Of a stretch of 64,000 nt of DNA, positions 1-7,597 are shown in pieces. The DNA lies in assembly GCA_910574835.1 (NCBI GenBank), contig CAJTDE010000002.1, positions 124,001-188,000 of the forward strand, in the 5' to 3' direction. Source of the DNA: Clostridia bacterium (lineage in GTDB: Bacteria > Bacillota > Clostridia > Lachnospirales > Lachnospiraceae). The notes beneath the pieces are model-generated. The model had not been told where the DNA came from, ran no database searches, and saw only the letters and a list, made by a program, of their open reading frames with translations. Within the stretch, counting starts at the first letter, position 1; the number at the start of each line of letters is the position of its first letter. Made by a program: the position numbers and the translations under genes.

Positions 1-13
1 GTAAAATCAGCAT
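1..13 (-). CDS. csrA: CsrA, carbon storage regulator (first codons only)
   Basis: The bases at the left edge, read on the minus strand, give ATG CTG ATT TTA (MLIL), the usual beginning of the RNA-binding translational regulator CsrA. The start follows the fliW stop by one base (TAA-G-ATG), and the end of fliW supplies a GGGAGG ribosome binding site, so translation is probably coupled. fliW-csrA is a very common gene order in flagellated Firmicutes. CsrA represses flagellin translation and is sequestered by FliW. Only four residues are visible, so the call rests on the start sequence plus context. Confidence 0.75.
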
Positions 14-14
14 C

Positions 15-458
15 TTACTCTTCCCTCCCTTGCTGCTTCCCCAGGGCATGGCGGAAGGTGTAGGCCGGATCATCCAGAATAATCTGCCGGGCCTCGCGTG
101 TCTTGGCGTTTACGGCGATTGGGGCTTTCAGATTGGCTGTGCTGTCCGCAATCTCTTCCCGAATTACACCGATCACATAATAGGAAATATCTTCTTCCGC
201 CGGATCGCCAATGGCGCTGCGATCTGCCGCCGTAATCTTCGGATCGTAATCCGTAAAAAAGGAAAACGGATTCAGCAGAATAAAGCTCAACGCCTCCTCT
301 TCCAGAGATTGCAGGCAGATCAGGGTGTCCGACTCCTCGTCAAAGGGAATGGGCAAAAATTCCTTCTGCTCCTCAAACCCAAACAGCCCTTCCGAAAAAT
401 GAATGGCTTCCTCGGCCGTGTACTCAATTTCTCCAAAATATTTGTTGTTTATTTTCAT
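15..458 (-). CDS. fliW: FliW, flagellar assembly factor and CsrA antagonist
   Basis: A 147-residue protein of normal FliW length. It carries the family landmarks GLFGFEE near residue 25, LNPFSFF near residue 62, NLKAPI near residue 108 and YTFRH near the C-terminus. FliW binds either the flagellin C-terminus or CsrA. When flagellin is exported, FliW is freed to sequester CsrA and relieve repression of flagellin translation. The start has a GGAGG site eight bases upstream. It is near the end of the flgM operon, just before csrA, and 94 bp after the DUF6470 gene. Its expected target, a flagellin leader with CsrA-like sites, is present twice in this window (50446-50464 and 53318-53336). Confidence 0.96.
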   Translation of the reverse strand: MKINNKYFGEIEYTAEEAIHFSEGLFGFEEQKEFLPIPFDEESDTLICLQSLEEEALSFILLNPFSFFTDYDPKITAADRSAIGDPAEEDISYYVIGVIREEIADSTANLKAPIAVNAKTREARQIILDDPAYTFRHALGKQQGREE

Positions 459-552
459 GTATGACCTCCGTAAAGACTATACTCTTTCCACAGGCTTCCA
501 TTTCTTCCGCCGGAAAAGAAAGTTTTTTATAAAGGAAAAAAAGGGCTTATTG

Positions 553-1158
553 CTAAGCCCTTACATCTAACGGTTCAAAATTGGGATCCGAACTCGGCGG
601 AACATAGATAGGACCGCCAATATATTCAATCCTTACCTCGGGATGCTGTGTGATGGAAAGCTCAATGTCTCCGGGAACAAATTCAAAGTTCCCATTGGCA
701 ACCTTCATATCAAAATTCAGCTTATCCATCTGATAATTGATAATGAGATCTCCCGCCTCATAGCTTATATCCACCGGTGCGGAGGGAGTAAAGCCAAGCT
801 CAAATTCCCCCGTAGGCTGCTGATTCCGGTTCGCAAAAATCTGCCCCAGTACATCCTCTCCAATCTTCGCCTTCAGCATCAATTGCCCCTCCTGTGCCAG
901 CTGTGCAGTCGCCTGATAAGCGGACTGATGTCCCTTCTGTGCTGTCTGAGCAACACTGGTGGCCGGGGTGGGAACCACTGAGTTCCGCGCCTCAAAGGAA
1001 TCAATATTTAATTTTACCGGCCGGCTTTTGATGGTCATTCCACCCTTATCCCGGCTAATCTCCACCTCCGCAGTTGCATTCTTATACTGCATACGCGCAT
1101 TCTGTATCTTCAATTCATACTGAATCGGTACGGTTGTGATATTAATTAACTGCTTCAT
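553..1158 (-). CDS. YviE-like DUF6470 protein of the flagellar operon
   Basis: A 201-residue protein that begins MKQLINITTVPIQYEL and matches the DUF6470/YviE family found between flgL and fliW in Firmicutes. The N-terminal part has the typical pattern of short basic beta strands (PVKLNIDSFEARNS). The middle is a Gln/Ala-rich stretch and the C-terminus is beta-rich, ending in a Pro-rich tail. An upstream in-frame ATG exists, but it forms part of the GGAGGGG ribosome binding site, so I start at 1158. The molecular role of this family is not established; operon position suggests a cytosolic or export-related accessory to filament assembly. No signal peptide or membrane segment is seen. Confidence 0.88.
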   Translation of the reverse strand: MKQLINITTVPIQYELKIQNARMQYKNATAEVEISRDKGGMTIKSRPVKLNIDSFEARNSVVPTPATSVAQTAQKGHQSAYQATAQLAQEGQLMLKAKIGEDVLGQIFANRNQQPTGEFELGFTPSAPVDISYEAGDLIINYQMDKLNFDMKVANGNFEFVPGDIELSITQHPEVRIEYIGGPIYVPPSSDPNFEPLDVRA

Positions 1159-1227
1159 ACCATGCTTCCCCTCCAAACCATGTAAATTTCGTTATACTGC
1201 TTACCATACAACCTTTCGCTGCTCTTA

Positions 1228-2238
1228 TTAACTCATAAAGTCAATGAAAGACGGTGAAAGAATGTTTGTTCCTATCTTCAGGGCCGCATTGTATGCGTAT
1301 TGTGCCCAGGAAAATTCCGTGATTGCCTCTGCCATATCCACGTTGACTACATTGTCATACTGCTCGGTCAGGTTGATCTGCTGATCTTCTAACCGGTCCT
1401 TGGTGTTCTCAAGGAAATTGGTTCTGGTACCGATGGTGGTCAGGTTGTCTGCGAGAAGTCCTCTGGCGTCATCGAAGGCGTTCAGGAGTTCTTTGTACTT
1501 TGCCTCATCGAAATCTTCCTGATCCAAAACATCTGCAATCTCTCCGGCCAAGCTGATAAGGTTTTTGCTGTTGCCATTGTCATCCACTCCGTAACCTACC
1601 ACATTAATACCCGGAAGTGATGTGTTAAAAGCACTGGAATTAACTACGTTATTTCCTTCCATTGTCAGACCAAAACCTAAGTCCGTAAACACCTGCTCAT
1701 TGGCCATCTTGCTCAAATCATCCTGTGCATCGGGATGATTAACATCCAGTCCCCGGTACAGAAGCGTCTTCGTTCCATCAGCCTCTGTGCGGAGTTCAAA
1801 AGGCGGCTGCCCTCCGGCCGCTCCGCCGAATACGAATTTGTCTCCGTAGCTGGCATTCATACTCATGGTCATAGATTCCTGGGCCTGCCGGAATGCCTGC
1901 GCATATGTCTTACGCACATCATACGTCCAGTTGGTGCCGTTCATGGCCTCCAGTCCGTACTGCTTACTCAAGTACCGCGCCTGGGTGTTGATCTGTGTGA
2001 TGGCATCCTCCTGTGCGTTCTGGAAGGACTGTGCATCATCAATGGCATCAATGTAATCCTGATTTCTGGCGTATTTCCAGTTCAGGGCAGATTCCCTTAC
2101 CACGCCTGTCGGGTCCTCAAATCCTTTATTAAACTTACGATGAGTCATTACCTTTGTCCGGGCCGTATCCAGATTGCCGATGGACTTATTTAAATTTGAC
2201 TTATAATTCCGAATTAAAGCGCTAGTTGTAATTCTCAT
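1228..2238 (-). CDS. flgL: FlgL, hook-filament junction protein (HAP3)
   Basis: A 336-residue flagellin-like protein. The N-terminal helix region (MRITTSALIRNYKSNLNKS) and the C-terminal helix (AEAITEFSWAQYAYNAALK, ending ILSPSFIDFM) match FlgL. These two regions form the coiled D0/D1 core; the middle, about residues 140-230, is variable. It is the second junction protein between hook and filament and is exported through the flagellar type III apparatus. The gene lies 16 bp downstream of flgK, with GGAGG before the ATG. Length is within the family range and nothing appears truncated. Confidence 0.96.
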   Translation of the reverse strand: MRITTSALIRNYKSNLNKSIGNLDTARTKVMTHRKFNKGFEDPTGVVRESALNWKYARNQDYIDAIDDAQSFQNAQEDAITQINTQARYLSKQYGLEAMNGTNWTYDVRKTYAQAFRQAQESMTMSMNASYGDKFVFGGAAGGQPPFELRTEADGTKTLLYRGLDVNHPDAQDDLSKMANEQVFTDLGFGLTMEGNNVVNSSAFNTSLPGINVVGYGVDDNGNSKNLISLAGEIADVLDQEDFDEAKYKELLNAFDDARGLLADNLTTIGTRTNFLENTKDRLEDQQINLTEQYDNVVNVDMAEAITEFSWAQYAYNAALKIGTNILSPSFIDFMS

Positions 2239-2254
2239 TGTGATTCCCTCCTGC

Positions 2255-3877
2255 CTATCGTCCTACTACTCCGGTTCCGTTGATCAGCTTATCCAGAGCC
2301 TCGTCCAAGGTAGTCATCAGTCTTGCCGCCGCCGAATAGGACTGCTGATAGTGAAGCAGATTGATTCCTTCTTCATCCAGAGAAACGCCGGATATGGAAT
2401 CTTTCAAGTCTGCGGTCTGGTTGATAACGGTAATCTTATTTTCCAGGGTACTGTTGCCTGCCTTTAAGTCTATGTTCAAAACATTCTCTATATTGACAAA
2501 GCAGTTGTAGAAGTTTCCTTTAAAGAAATCCACATTGTTTCCCGCTTCATTCGTATATGAGAACTGGTGATCGGCTGACATTGCTTTCACAATCTTCAAG
2601 ACATTCTCATCTGCGGTGGCTCCTTCTCCATCTGTGCCCGGTTTTCCGTCAGGATTGGGCACCATAACCTTTGAAGTGGTAATCCCATAGTCGCCGTTGG
2701 CCCAGCCGTCCGCAATCTTGATGTTGGAAGCCGACATGGGCTGATTTGGATCAATTGGTTCAAACAATACATGATCTGTTCTATTTGCGTCAGGATCGGC
2801 CGGATCATCCGGTATCGGATTTCCGTCCGCATCCAACTTCACCGTATTCAGATCATTCAATACCTTCGCAAATTCAGCCACCAAAGAATCCAAAGACTTC
2901 TCATAATACCCAAGTCCCCGGACATCCGTAGGCGGATTATCAAACCCGCCGGACTTATTCAAAATATCCAGCGTTCCCTTTAATACGCCTTCACCAATGG
3001 AATTGGTAATCTCCTCCGGTCCCTTGCCATATGCGTCTGTTATATACAGCTCCACCGGCTGGCCGTCCGCATTGGTAGACAACATTCCCGCCAGATTGTC
3101 GGAAAGCAGCTTATAACTGGTACCGTCCGCATCCGTATAATAGATATCCAGCTCTTCCACCGTAAAGCCCGCACCCAGATCGTGATCACGGTACTTCACC
3201 GTAATAGGAAGATAACTTGCCAATTCATCAATCAGTTCATTCCGCTCATCCTTCAGCTCCAGAGCCGGATTGCCCAGAATCTCACTGTTCTTAATTGTCT
3301 CGTTTAATTCGGCAATATTCTGAATGATCTTATTGGCATCGGGGATTGTCGTATCCCGGAACTCATTGGTCAAATCCGTCCGAACCTCTTGCAGATTCGT
3401 CGCATTCTGATGAAACAGATTCAAGAGCATCTGGCTGGAAGAACGCACCATAGAATCATATTCCTTGCTGTTGGGGTTCTGCGCCAGTTTTTGAAGCTGT
3501 GTTGTCAAATCACTCAAAGCATTCTTAATACCATTCTGGTTTGTCTCATCCAGAATATTCGCAAGCTTCTCATATCCGGCCACCTGTGCATCGGTGGTGC
3601 CGAGCTTTGCCATCTGATTCCGATACTGAATATCCAAAAACGGATCACGAAGCTGTGAAACTCCCGTAATCTCCACACCAAAACCAATTCTGGCGTTGGG
3701 ATTGGAATTGTAGAACTCTCCTCCCCGAAGGTATAAGCTCTTGATATCCAGGCGCTGTCTTGTATAGCCCGGCGTATTAATATTCGCTATATTCTGTCCG
3801 GTTACCTCCAAGGCCCGGTGGCTTGCGTTCAAGGCAAGCGTGGCCGTGGTAAAACCGGCAAAGGTTGAACGCATCAT
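2255..3877 (-). CDS. flgK: FlgK, hook-associated protein 1
   Basis: A 540-residue protein with the FlgK N-terminus (MMRSTFAGFTTATLALNASHRALEVTGQNIANINTPGYTRQR in two conserved blocks, including the rod/hook NIANINTPGYTRQ motif at about residues 30-42). The C-terminal block SGVSLDEEGINLLHYQQSY is also typical. It forms the first hook-filament junction layer. The gene sits between flgN, which encodes its likely export chaperone, and flgL. GGAGG lies nine bases before the first of two consecutive ATGs. The central domain contains Asp/Pro-rich segments such as DGNPIPDDPADPDANR, which is a variable region in this family. Confidence 0.96.
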   Translation of the reverse strand: MMRSTFAGFTTATLALNASHRALEVTGQNIANINTPGYTRQRLDIKSLYLRGGEFYNSNPNARIGFGVEITGVSQLRDPFLDIQYRNQMAKLGTTDAQVAGYEKLANILDETNQNGIKNALSDLTTQLQKLAQNPNSKEYDSMVRSSSQMLLNLFHQNATNLQEVRTDLTNEFRDTTIPDANKIIQNIAELNETIKNSEILGNPALELKDERNELIDELASYLPITVKYRDHDLGAGFTVEELDIYYTDADGTSYKLLSDNLAGMLSTNADGQPVELYITDAYGKGPEEITNSIGEGVLKGTLDILNKSGGFDNPPTDVRGLGYYEKSLDSLVAEFAKVLNDLNTVKLDADGNPIPDDPADPDANRTDHVLFEPIDPNQPMSASNIKIADGWANGDYGITTSKVMVPNPDGKPGTDGEGATADENVLKIVKAMSADHQFSYTNEAGNNVDFFKGNFYNCFVNIENVLNIDLKAGNSTLENKITVINQTADLKDSISGVSLDEEGINLLHYQQSYSAAARLMTTLDEALDKLINGTGVVGR

Positions 3878-3892
3878 ACTTCGTATCCTCCT

Positions 3893-4363
3893 TTATATGC
3901 GTCGATCTGTAAAATGGGACGGCCCGGTTTCCACGGAACCGTCTTCCTTGTAGGTTGACCTTCCGCCGCCCTGCCTGGCTACCATCTGATTGATAGCATG
4001 CAGATTGACCTCCATGATGGTTCTGGAGCTTTCCGTCACGGACTGAAACGCAGTCACCCGGGCAGCCAATTCGTCAAAAAGCTGCTCCATGTCGGTCCGT
4101 TCCTCCTCCGAAAGCTTACCCAGAATCTCCTGAAAGGTCAGATCCTTCCATCCAAGCTCCTCCTGAATCCGCTCCCGCTTCTGATCCAGTCCCCGAAGAG
4201 CCATAATCTCCGCCTGTTCCTTCTTAATAATATCCTCAAGCAGCGCAACTTGGTTGCGGCTTACCACCTCAAGCTTCGACTGTTCCAGGGGAGTCATCCG
4301 GTCAAACAGCTCAATGAACTGCTGAATCAACTCCCGAAATGATGACAGGTTATGCATGGGCAA
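3893..4363 (-). CDS. flgN: FlgN-type export chaperone
   Basis: A 156-residue, highly charged and helical protein typical of the FlgN family, which chaperones FlgK and FlgL to the flagellar export gate. Long heptad-like stretches run through about residues 8-130 (for example LIQQFIELFDRMTPLEQSKLE). Its start overlaps the end of flgM by 14 bp and it precedes flgK by 15 bp, the conserved Firmicute order flgM-flgN-flgK-flgL. FlgN proteins share little sequence, so the call depends on length, helical character and position as much as on motifs. Confidence 0.88.
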   Translation of the reverse strand: MPMHNLSSFRELIQQFIELFDRMTPLEQSKLEVVSRNQVALLEDIIKKEQAEIMALRGLDQKRERIQEELGWKDLTFQEILGKLSEEERTDMEQLFDELAARVTAFQSVTESSRTIMEVNLHAINQMVARQGGGRSTYKEDGSVETGPSHFTDRRI

Positions 4364-4664
4364 AAGCCTCCCCGCTCACCAGCATACGCGCCGCAATCAT
4401 ATAAGGATCAATCTGATAGGTCCCTGCTTCTACCTGCTGTCTTAGGTTCTCCACCTTATCCGCAGGCGCTCCCCCTCTTGCATCCGATACCACCTGCCGG
4501 GACAGAGCATCGGAAAATGTCTTTTCCTGGATCTGTCTGGAGCTGGACTGAATGGTCAGGGCATCATAGTTTCCCTTGACCCCAGTGGAAACCTTGCCCT
4601 CGGTCCTCGTATAACCGGTGGTTTCCATACGGTACGGACTTATATTATTTAATGTTATTTTCAT
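4350..4664 (-). CDS. flgM: FlgM, anti-sigma-28 factor
   Basis: A 104-residue protein starting MKITLNNISPYRM. The C-terminal half (VVSDARGGAPADKVENLRQQVEAGTYQIDPYMIAARML) is the FlgM helix pair that binds sigma-28, with the characteristic V..LR..V..G.Y..D...IA..ML pattern. FlgM holds sigma-28 inactive until it is exported through the completed hook. The gene is the first of the operon and is directly preceded by a sigma-28 promoter at 4712-4738, giving the familiar autoregulatory loop. The N-terminal half is expected to be disordered. Confidence 0.95.
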   Translation of the reverse strand: MKITLNNISPYRMETTGYTRTEGKVSTGVKGNYDALTIQSSSRQIQEKTFSDALSRQVVSDARGGAPADKVENLRQQVEAGTYQIDPYMIAARMLVSGEAFAHA

Positions 4665-4711
4665 ACATGAAACTCCTTTCAGAGAAACTTACGTCCTGCT
4701 TCTTATTATAT

Positions 4712-4738
4712 TTATCGGCCGAAACGGGAAAAACATAA
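4712..4738 (-). promoter_or_regulatory. Sigma-28 promoter of the flgM operon
   Basis: On the minus strand the sequence reads TTATGTTT, 11 bases, then GCCGATAA. This matches the sigma-28 consensus TAAAGTTT-N11-GCCGATAA at 6 of 8 and 8 of 8 positions. It lies about 48 bases before the flgM ATG. It would place flgM, flgN, flgK, flgL, the DUF6470 gene, fliW and csrA in the late flagellar class. Confidence 0.88.
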
Positions 4739-4878
4739 CAAAAGAGTGCATAAAATTTCCCTAAAAACTCCAAACGCCGCAGAAATTGAAACGGGGCCGT
4801 ACCGAAAATGCCCTGCAAAAACAGACATCCCCCAGTACAACCCCCATAAAATACAACCTGCAAACTACTGCCAAAATC

Positions 4879-5952
4879 CTACATTTTCCGAAGCTGATTT
4901 AACAAAACATTGGAAATATTGGTACAGGAAGCCTGAACGCATACTCCTCCAATGTCATATGCCACCATAGGCATACCGTACACCACACAGGATTCCTTAT
5001 CCTGGCCGATGGTAAAGGCTCCGGCCTGGCGCATCTCCAAAAGCCCGCTGGCTCCGTCGCGCCCCATACCGGTCATAATAATCCCCACAGCGCTCTTCCC
5101 GGCCTTCTTAGCCACCGAAGAAAAGAGCACATCCACCGAAGGCCGGTGTCCGTTGACCTTCTCCCCCGGCTGGCAGGATACATAGAAGCCCTTTAAGTCC
5201 TTTTCCACACGCATCTGCAAAGGACCGCCGGGAGCAATGAGCACCAGTCCTCTGCGGACCCGGTCTCCGTTCTCGGCCTCCTTCACCTCAAGCTTGCAGA
5301 TACGGTTCAGCCTCTCCGCATACATCTTTGTAAAGCCCTCGGGCATATGCTGCGTCACCACAATACCGGGCATATCCGCCGGCAGTCTCTGCAGCACCTC
5401 CAAAGTCGCCTCGGTTCCCCCCGTGGAAGCGCCGATGGCAATGAGCATGGTATTCTGAACTATCTGTGACAGATTGGAACTGAAAGCCGCCGTAGACATT
5501 CCCGCAGCCGGCGCCGAAGGTCCGCTCTGAGGACGGCCCGCCTGATGCTTTACATTCACCTTGGCCCTGGACGCAATATAAATCTTACTGTTCAGCACAT
5601 TGAAAAAGCTTTTGACATTGTAATCCTTAGACATATTAGGCTTCTGTACAAAGTCCACCGCACCGGCAGCCAGAGCGTCAAATACGCTCAGATTCAAAGA
5701 AGACACCAAAATCACCGGAATCGGGTACTTCGGCAGCAGCTCCTTTAGAAAATCAATTCCGCTCAAGCCGGGCATCTCCACATCCATTGTGATAACATCC
5801 GGCTTTATGGTGGGAATCTTCGTTCGCGCCTCAAGAGCACTGGCCGCAAAGCCCACCACCTCCAGATTGCTGCGCTCTTTCAAATCATTGATCAGCATCT
5901 GTCGGAAAAAGATGGAATCATCCACCACGAACACTCTTATTTTCTTAATCAT
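4879..5952 (-). CDS. cheB: CheB, chemoreceptor glutamate methylesterase/deamidase
   Basis: A 357-residue two-domain response regulator. The receiver domain (about residues 4-125) has the acidic pair D11/D12, phospho-acceptor D57 in ITMDVEMPG and K104. A linker rich in Pro/Ala/Ser follows (about 135-160). The methylesterase domain has the catalytic triad S176 (GASTGG), H202 (TQHMPEGF) and D299 (GMGRDGASG). It removes methyl groups from chemoreceptors in response to CheA phosphorylation. It is the last gene of the minus-strand run cheA-cheW-cheR-cheB, 67 bp after cheR. About 140 bp without a gene separates it from the flgM promoter. Confidence 0.97.
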   Translation of the reverse strand: MIKKIRVFVVDDSIFFRQMLINDLKERSNLEVVGFAASALEARTKIPTIKPDVITMDVEMPGLSGIDFLKELLPKYPIPVILVSSLNLSVFDALAAGAVDFVQKPNMSKDYNVKSFFNVLNSKIYIASRAKVNVKHQAGRPQSGPSAPAAGMSTAAFSSNLSQIVQNTMLIAIGASTGGTEATLEVLQRLPADMPGIVVTQHMPEGFTKMYAERLNRICKLEVKEAENGDRVRRGLVLIAPGGPLQMRVEKDLKGFYVSCQPGEKVNGHRPSVDVLFSSVAKKAGKSAVGIIMTGMGRDGASGLLEMRQAGAFTIGQDKESCVVYGMPMVAYDIGGVCVQASCTNISNVLLNQLRKM

Positions 5953-6019
5953 AGTTATTTTAAGCCTTTCTAAATATAGAATTACCGGTTACGTTTCACT
6001 TTATGAACCATAGCAGATA

Positions 6020-6829
6020 CTATTCTTTCCGATATGTTGCCGGCATCAGATACTTGTAAGGCGTATTTTCCTTATTCAGACTCTCCGAATGGCCGATCAG
6101 CAGATAGCCTCCCGGATTGGTTGCCTGGTAAAACCGCTTCACCAGCGCCTCCTTGGTCGCCTGATCAAAGTAAATCATTACATTTCTGCAGAAAATCACG
6201 TCAAATTTCAGTTTAAAGTGAATCGGCTCCATCAGATTGAAGGTCCGGAAAATTACATTGTTCTTGATCACCGGCGCAACCTCATAGATTCCCGGCTCCG
6301 GCGTCTTAACAAAGTATTTTGTCTTCCAGGTAGGCGGCACTTCCTTTAGAGAGCTTTCGTCGTACACCGCATGCTGCGCCGCTCCCAGGGCATTCCTGGA
6401 AATATCCGTAGCCAGCACTCTTGTATCCCAGCCGGGCTTTGAGCCGAAATACTCCTTTAACAGCATGGAAATGGTATAAGGCTCCTCCCCGGAGGAACAG
6501 CCGGCGCTCCATATGCTCAAGACCTTATTCTTCTTGGTTTTTTCCAGATAAGGAAGTATGGTTTCCGTAAAGAACTTGAAATGTGCTTCCTCACGCATAA
6601 AATATGTGTAATTTGTCGTAAGCTTATTCAGCATCAGCTCCAGATCTTCCGGCTTCTTATTCTTTAACAGATAATCCACATAATCTTTAAAGCTCTCAAA
6701 GCCCATAGACATAATGGTTCCGGAAAGCCGGCCCATAATAAGCTGCTTTTTCTTAGATAAATCAATTCCGTAATTGGCCTTTACAAAGTTAATCAGCCGC
6801 AGAAAGTCACCATCTGTGATTGTAAGCAT
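6020..6829 (-). CDS. cheR: CheR, chemoreceptor glutamate methyltransferase
   Basis: A 269-residue SAM-dependent methyltransferase. The N-terminal helical domain (about 1-75) contains the Arg/Lys-rich helix SKKKQLIMGRLSG. The SAM-binding motif IWSAGCSSGEEPYTISM lies at about residues 105-122, followed by VLATDISRNAL and FDVIFCRNVMIYF, all typical of CheR. It methylates receptor glutamates and pairs with CheB in adaptation. It is separated from cheW by about 260 bp that contain a tandem palindromic repeat, so it may have its own expression level. GGAGG precedes the start. Confidence 0.97.
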   Translation of the reverse strand: MLTITDGDFLRLINFVKANYGIDLSKKKQLIMGRLSGTIMSMGFESFKDYVDYLLKNKKPEDLELMLNKLTTNYTYFMREEAHFKFFTETILPYLEKTKKNKVLSIWSAGCSSGEEPYTISMLLKEYFGSKPGWDTRVLATDISRNALGAAQHAVYDESSLKEVPPTWKTKYFVKTPEPGIYEVAPVIKNNVIFRTFNLMEPIHFKLKFDVIFCRNVMIYFDQATKEALVKRFYQATNPGGYLLIGHSESLNKENTPYKYLMPATYRKE

Positions 6830-6840
6830 AATAACCTCCT

Positions 6841-6946
6841 ATTCCAGTTCCGTAATATTCCTCACAGTACACCTCTATGAAATCAATTTCCAGTCACAGA
6901 TCCATGCGCCTGCAAATTGATTTGTGCACTGTGAGGAATATTACTG
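6841..6946. repeat. Palindromic repeat, first unit
   Basis: First of two direct copies with a period of 106 bp (the second begins at 6947). It contains two nested inverted repeats. The outer arms are TAATATTCCTCACAGT near 6853 and the complement ACTGTGAGGAATATTA near 6928-6943. The inner arms are AAATCAATTT and AAATTGATTT. The result is a nearly 95-base cruciform-like unit between cheW and cheR. It looks like a small non-coding intergenic repeat (REP or MITE-like); a diverged relative is at 59290-59390. Confidence 0.8.
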
Positions 6947-7031
6947 ATTCCAGCTCCGTAATATTCCTCATAGCACACCTCTATGAAATCAATTTCCAGT
7001 CACAGATCCGTGCGCCTGCAAATTGATTTTT
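6947..7031. repeat. Palindromic repeat, second (truncated) unit
   Basis: Direct copy of the unit at 6841-6946 with only a few base changes (for example CTCATAGCACAC for CTCACAGTACAC). It keeps the inner arms AAATCAATTT and AAATTGATTT but stops after the inner right arm, so the outer right arm is missing. This looks like a partial tandem duplication. Confidence 0.78.
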
Positions 7032-7042
7032 TAACTTGATAC

Positions 7043-7082
7043 ACTCCCGGAAGACTCTGCATCCTGGCAGGTCCCCGGGAGT
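7043..7082 (-). terminator. Hairpin downstream of cheW
   Basis: An 8-bp perfect stem, ACTCCCGG with CCGGGAGT, lies 8 bases beyond the cheW stop. The tail is A-rich rather than a clean T-run on the minus strand, so it may be a processing or attenuation hairpin rather than a full terminator. Confidence 0.4.
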
Positions 7083-7089
7083 TTATCTT

Positions 7090-7572
7090 CTAATACGTAC
7101 GAATCAATTCCTGACAATTCAGGAACAGCAGCACTTCCTGGCTGCTTAAGGAAATCATTCCGTCCACCAGCCCCTGCTGATCCTCCACCGGAATCGGTGA
7201 AATCTGGGTCTTGTCAATATCCAATACCTGTTCCACGCCGTCCACCTGGATGCCTACACAGGTAGAATCAATCTCCAGTACGATGATGCAAGTGGTATCC
7301 GTACTGTCGGCAAACTTTCCCATCTTTAACCGCATATCGATAATCGGCACAATCTGGCCGCGCATATTGATGATTCCCTTGATAAATCCCGGCACCATCG
7401 GAATCTCGGTGATAATCTGATCCGTAAGAATCTCAATCACATAATCGGTGCTCACACCCATCGTCGTTCCGTCCGAGCGAAAGGTCAAATAACGCTCCAT
7501 AGAAACATCGGCCTCGGCTGCCGTATTCTCCTGGCCGTCCATATTTGTATTCTGCATCTGTTCCGTAGACAT
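7090..7572 (-). CDS. cheW: CheW, chemotaxis coupling protein
   Basis: A 160-residue protein consisting of a single CheW domain (about residues 25-155) preceded by a short acidic and polar tail. Typical blocks are YLTFRSDGTTMGVSTDYV, IITEIPMVPGFIKGIINMRG and VPIIDMRL. It links chemoreceptors to CheA. A longer reading frame begins at 7605 inside cheA. I prefer the ATG at 7572 because GGAGG lies seven bases upstream and this start avoids an overlap; it then begins 25 bp after the cheA stop. Confidence 0.96.
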   Translation of the reverse strand: MSTEQMQNTNMDGQENTAAEADVSMERYLTFRSDGTTMGVSTDYVIEILTDQIITEIPMVPGFIKGIINMRGQIVPIIDMRLKMGKFADSTDTTCIIVLEIDSTCVGIQVDGVEQVLDIDKTQISPIPVEDQQGLVDGMISLSSQEVLLFLNCQELIRTY

Positions 7573-7597
7573 GTATTTTCCTCCAACTCTCTCTATA

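Noticed and set aside
4645-4863. 72-codon minus-strand frame between flgM and cheB
   Set aside because: It contains the sigma-28 promoter and leader of flgM, has Cys/Gly/Phe-rich random-looking sequence and overlaps the flgM start.
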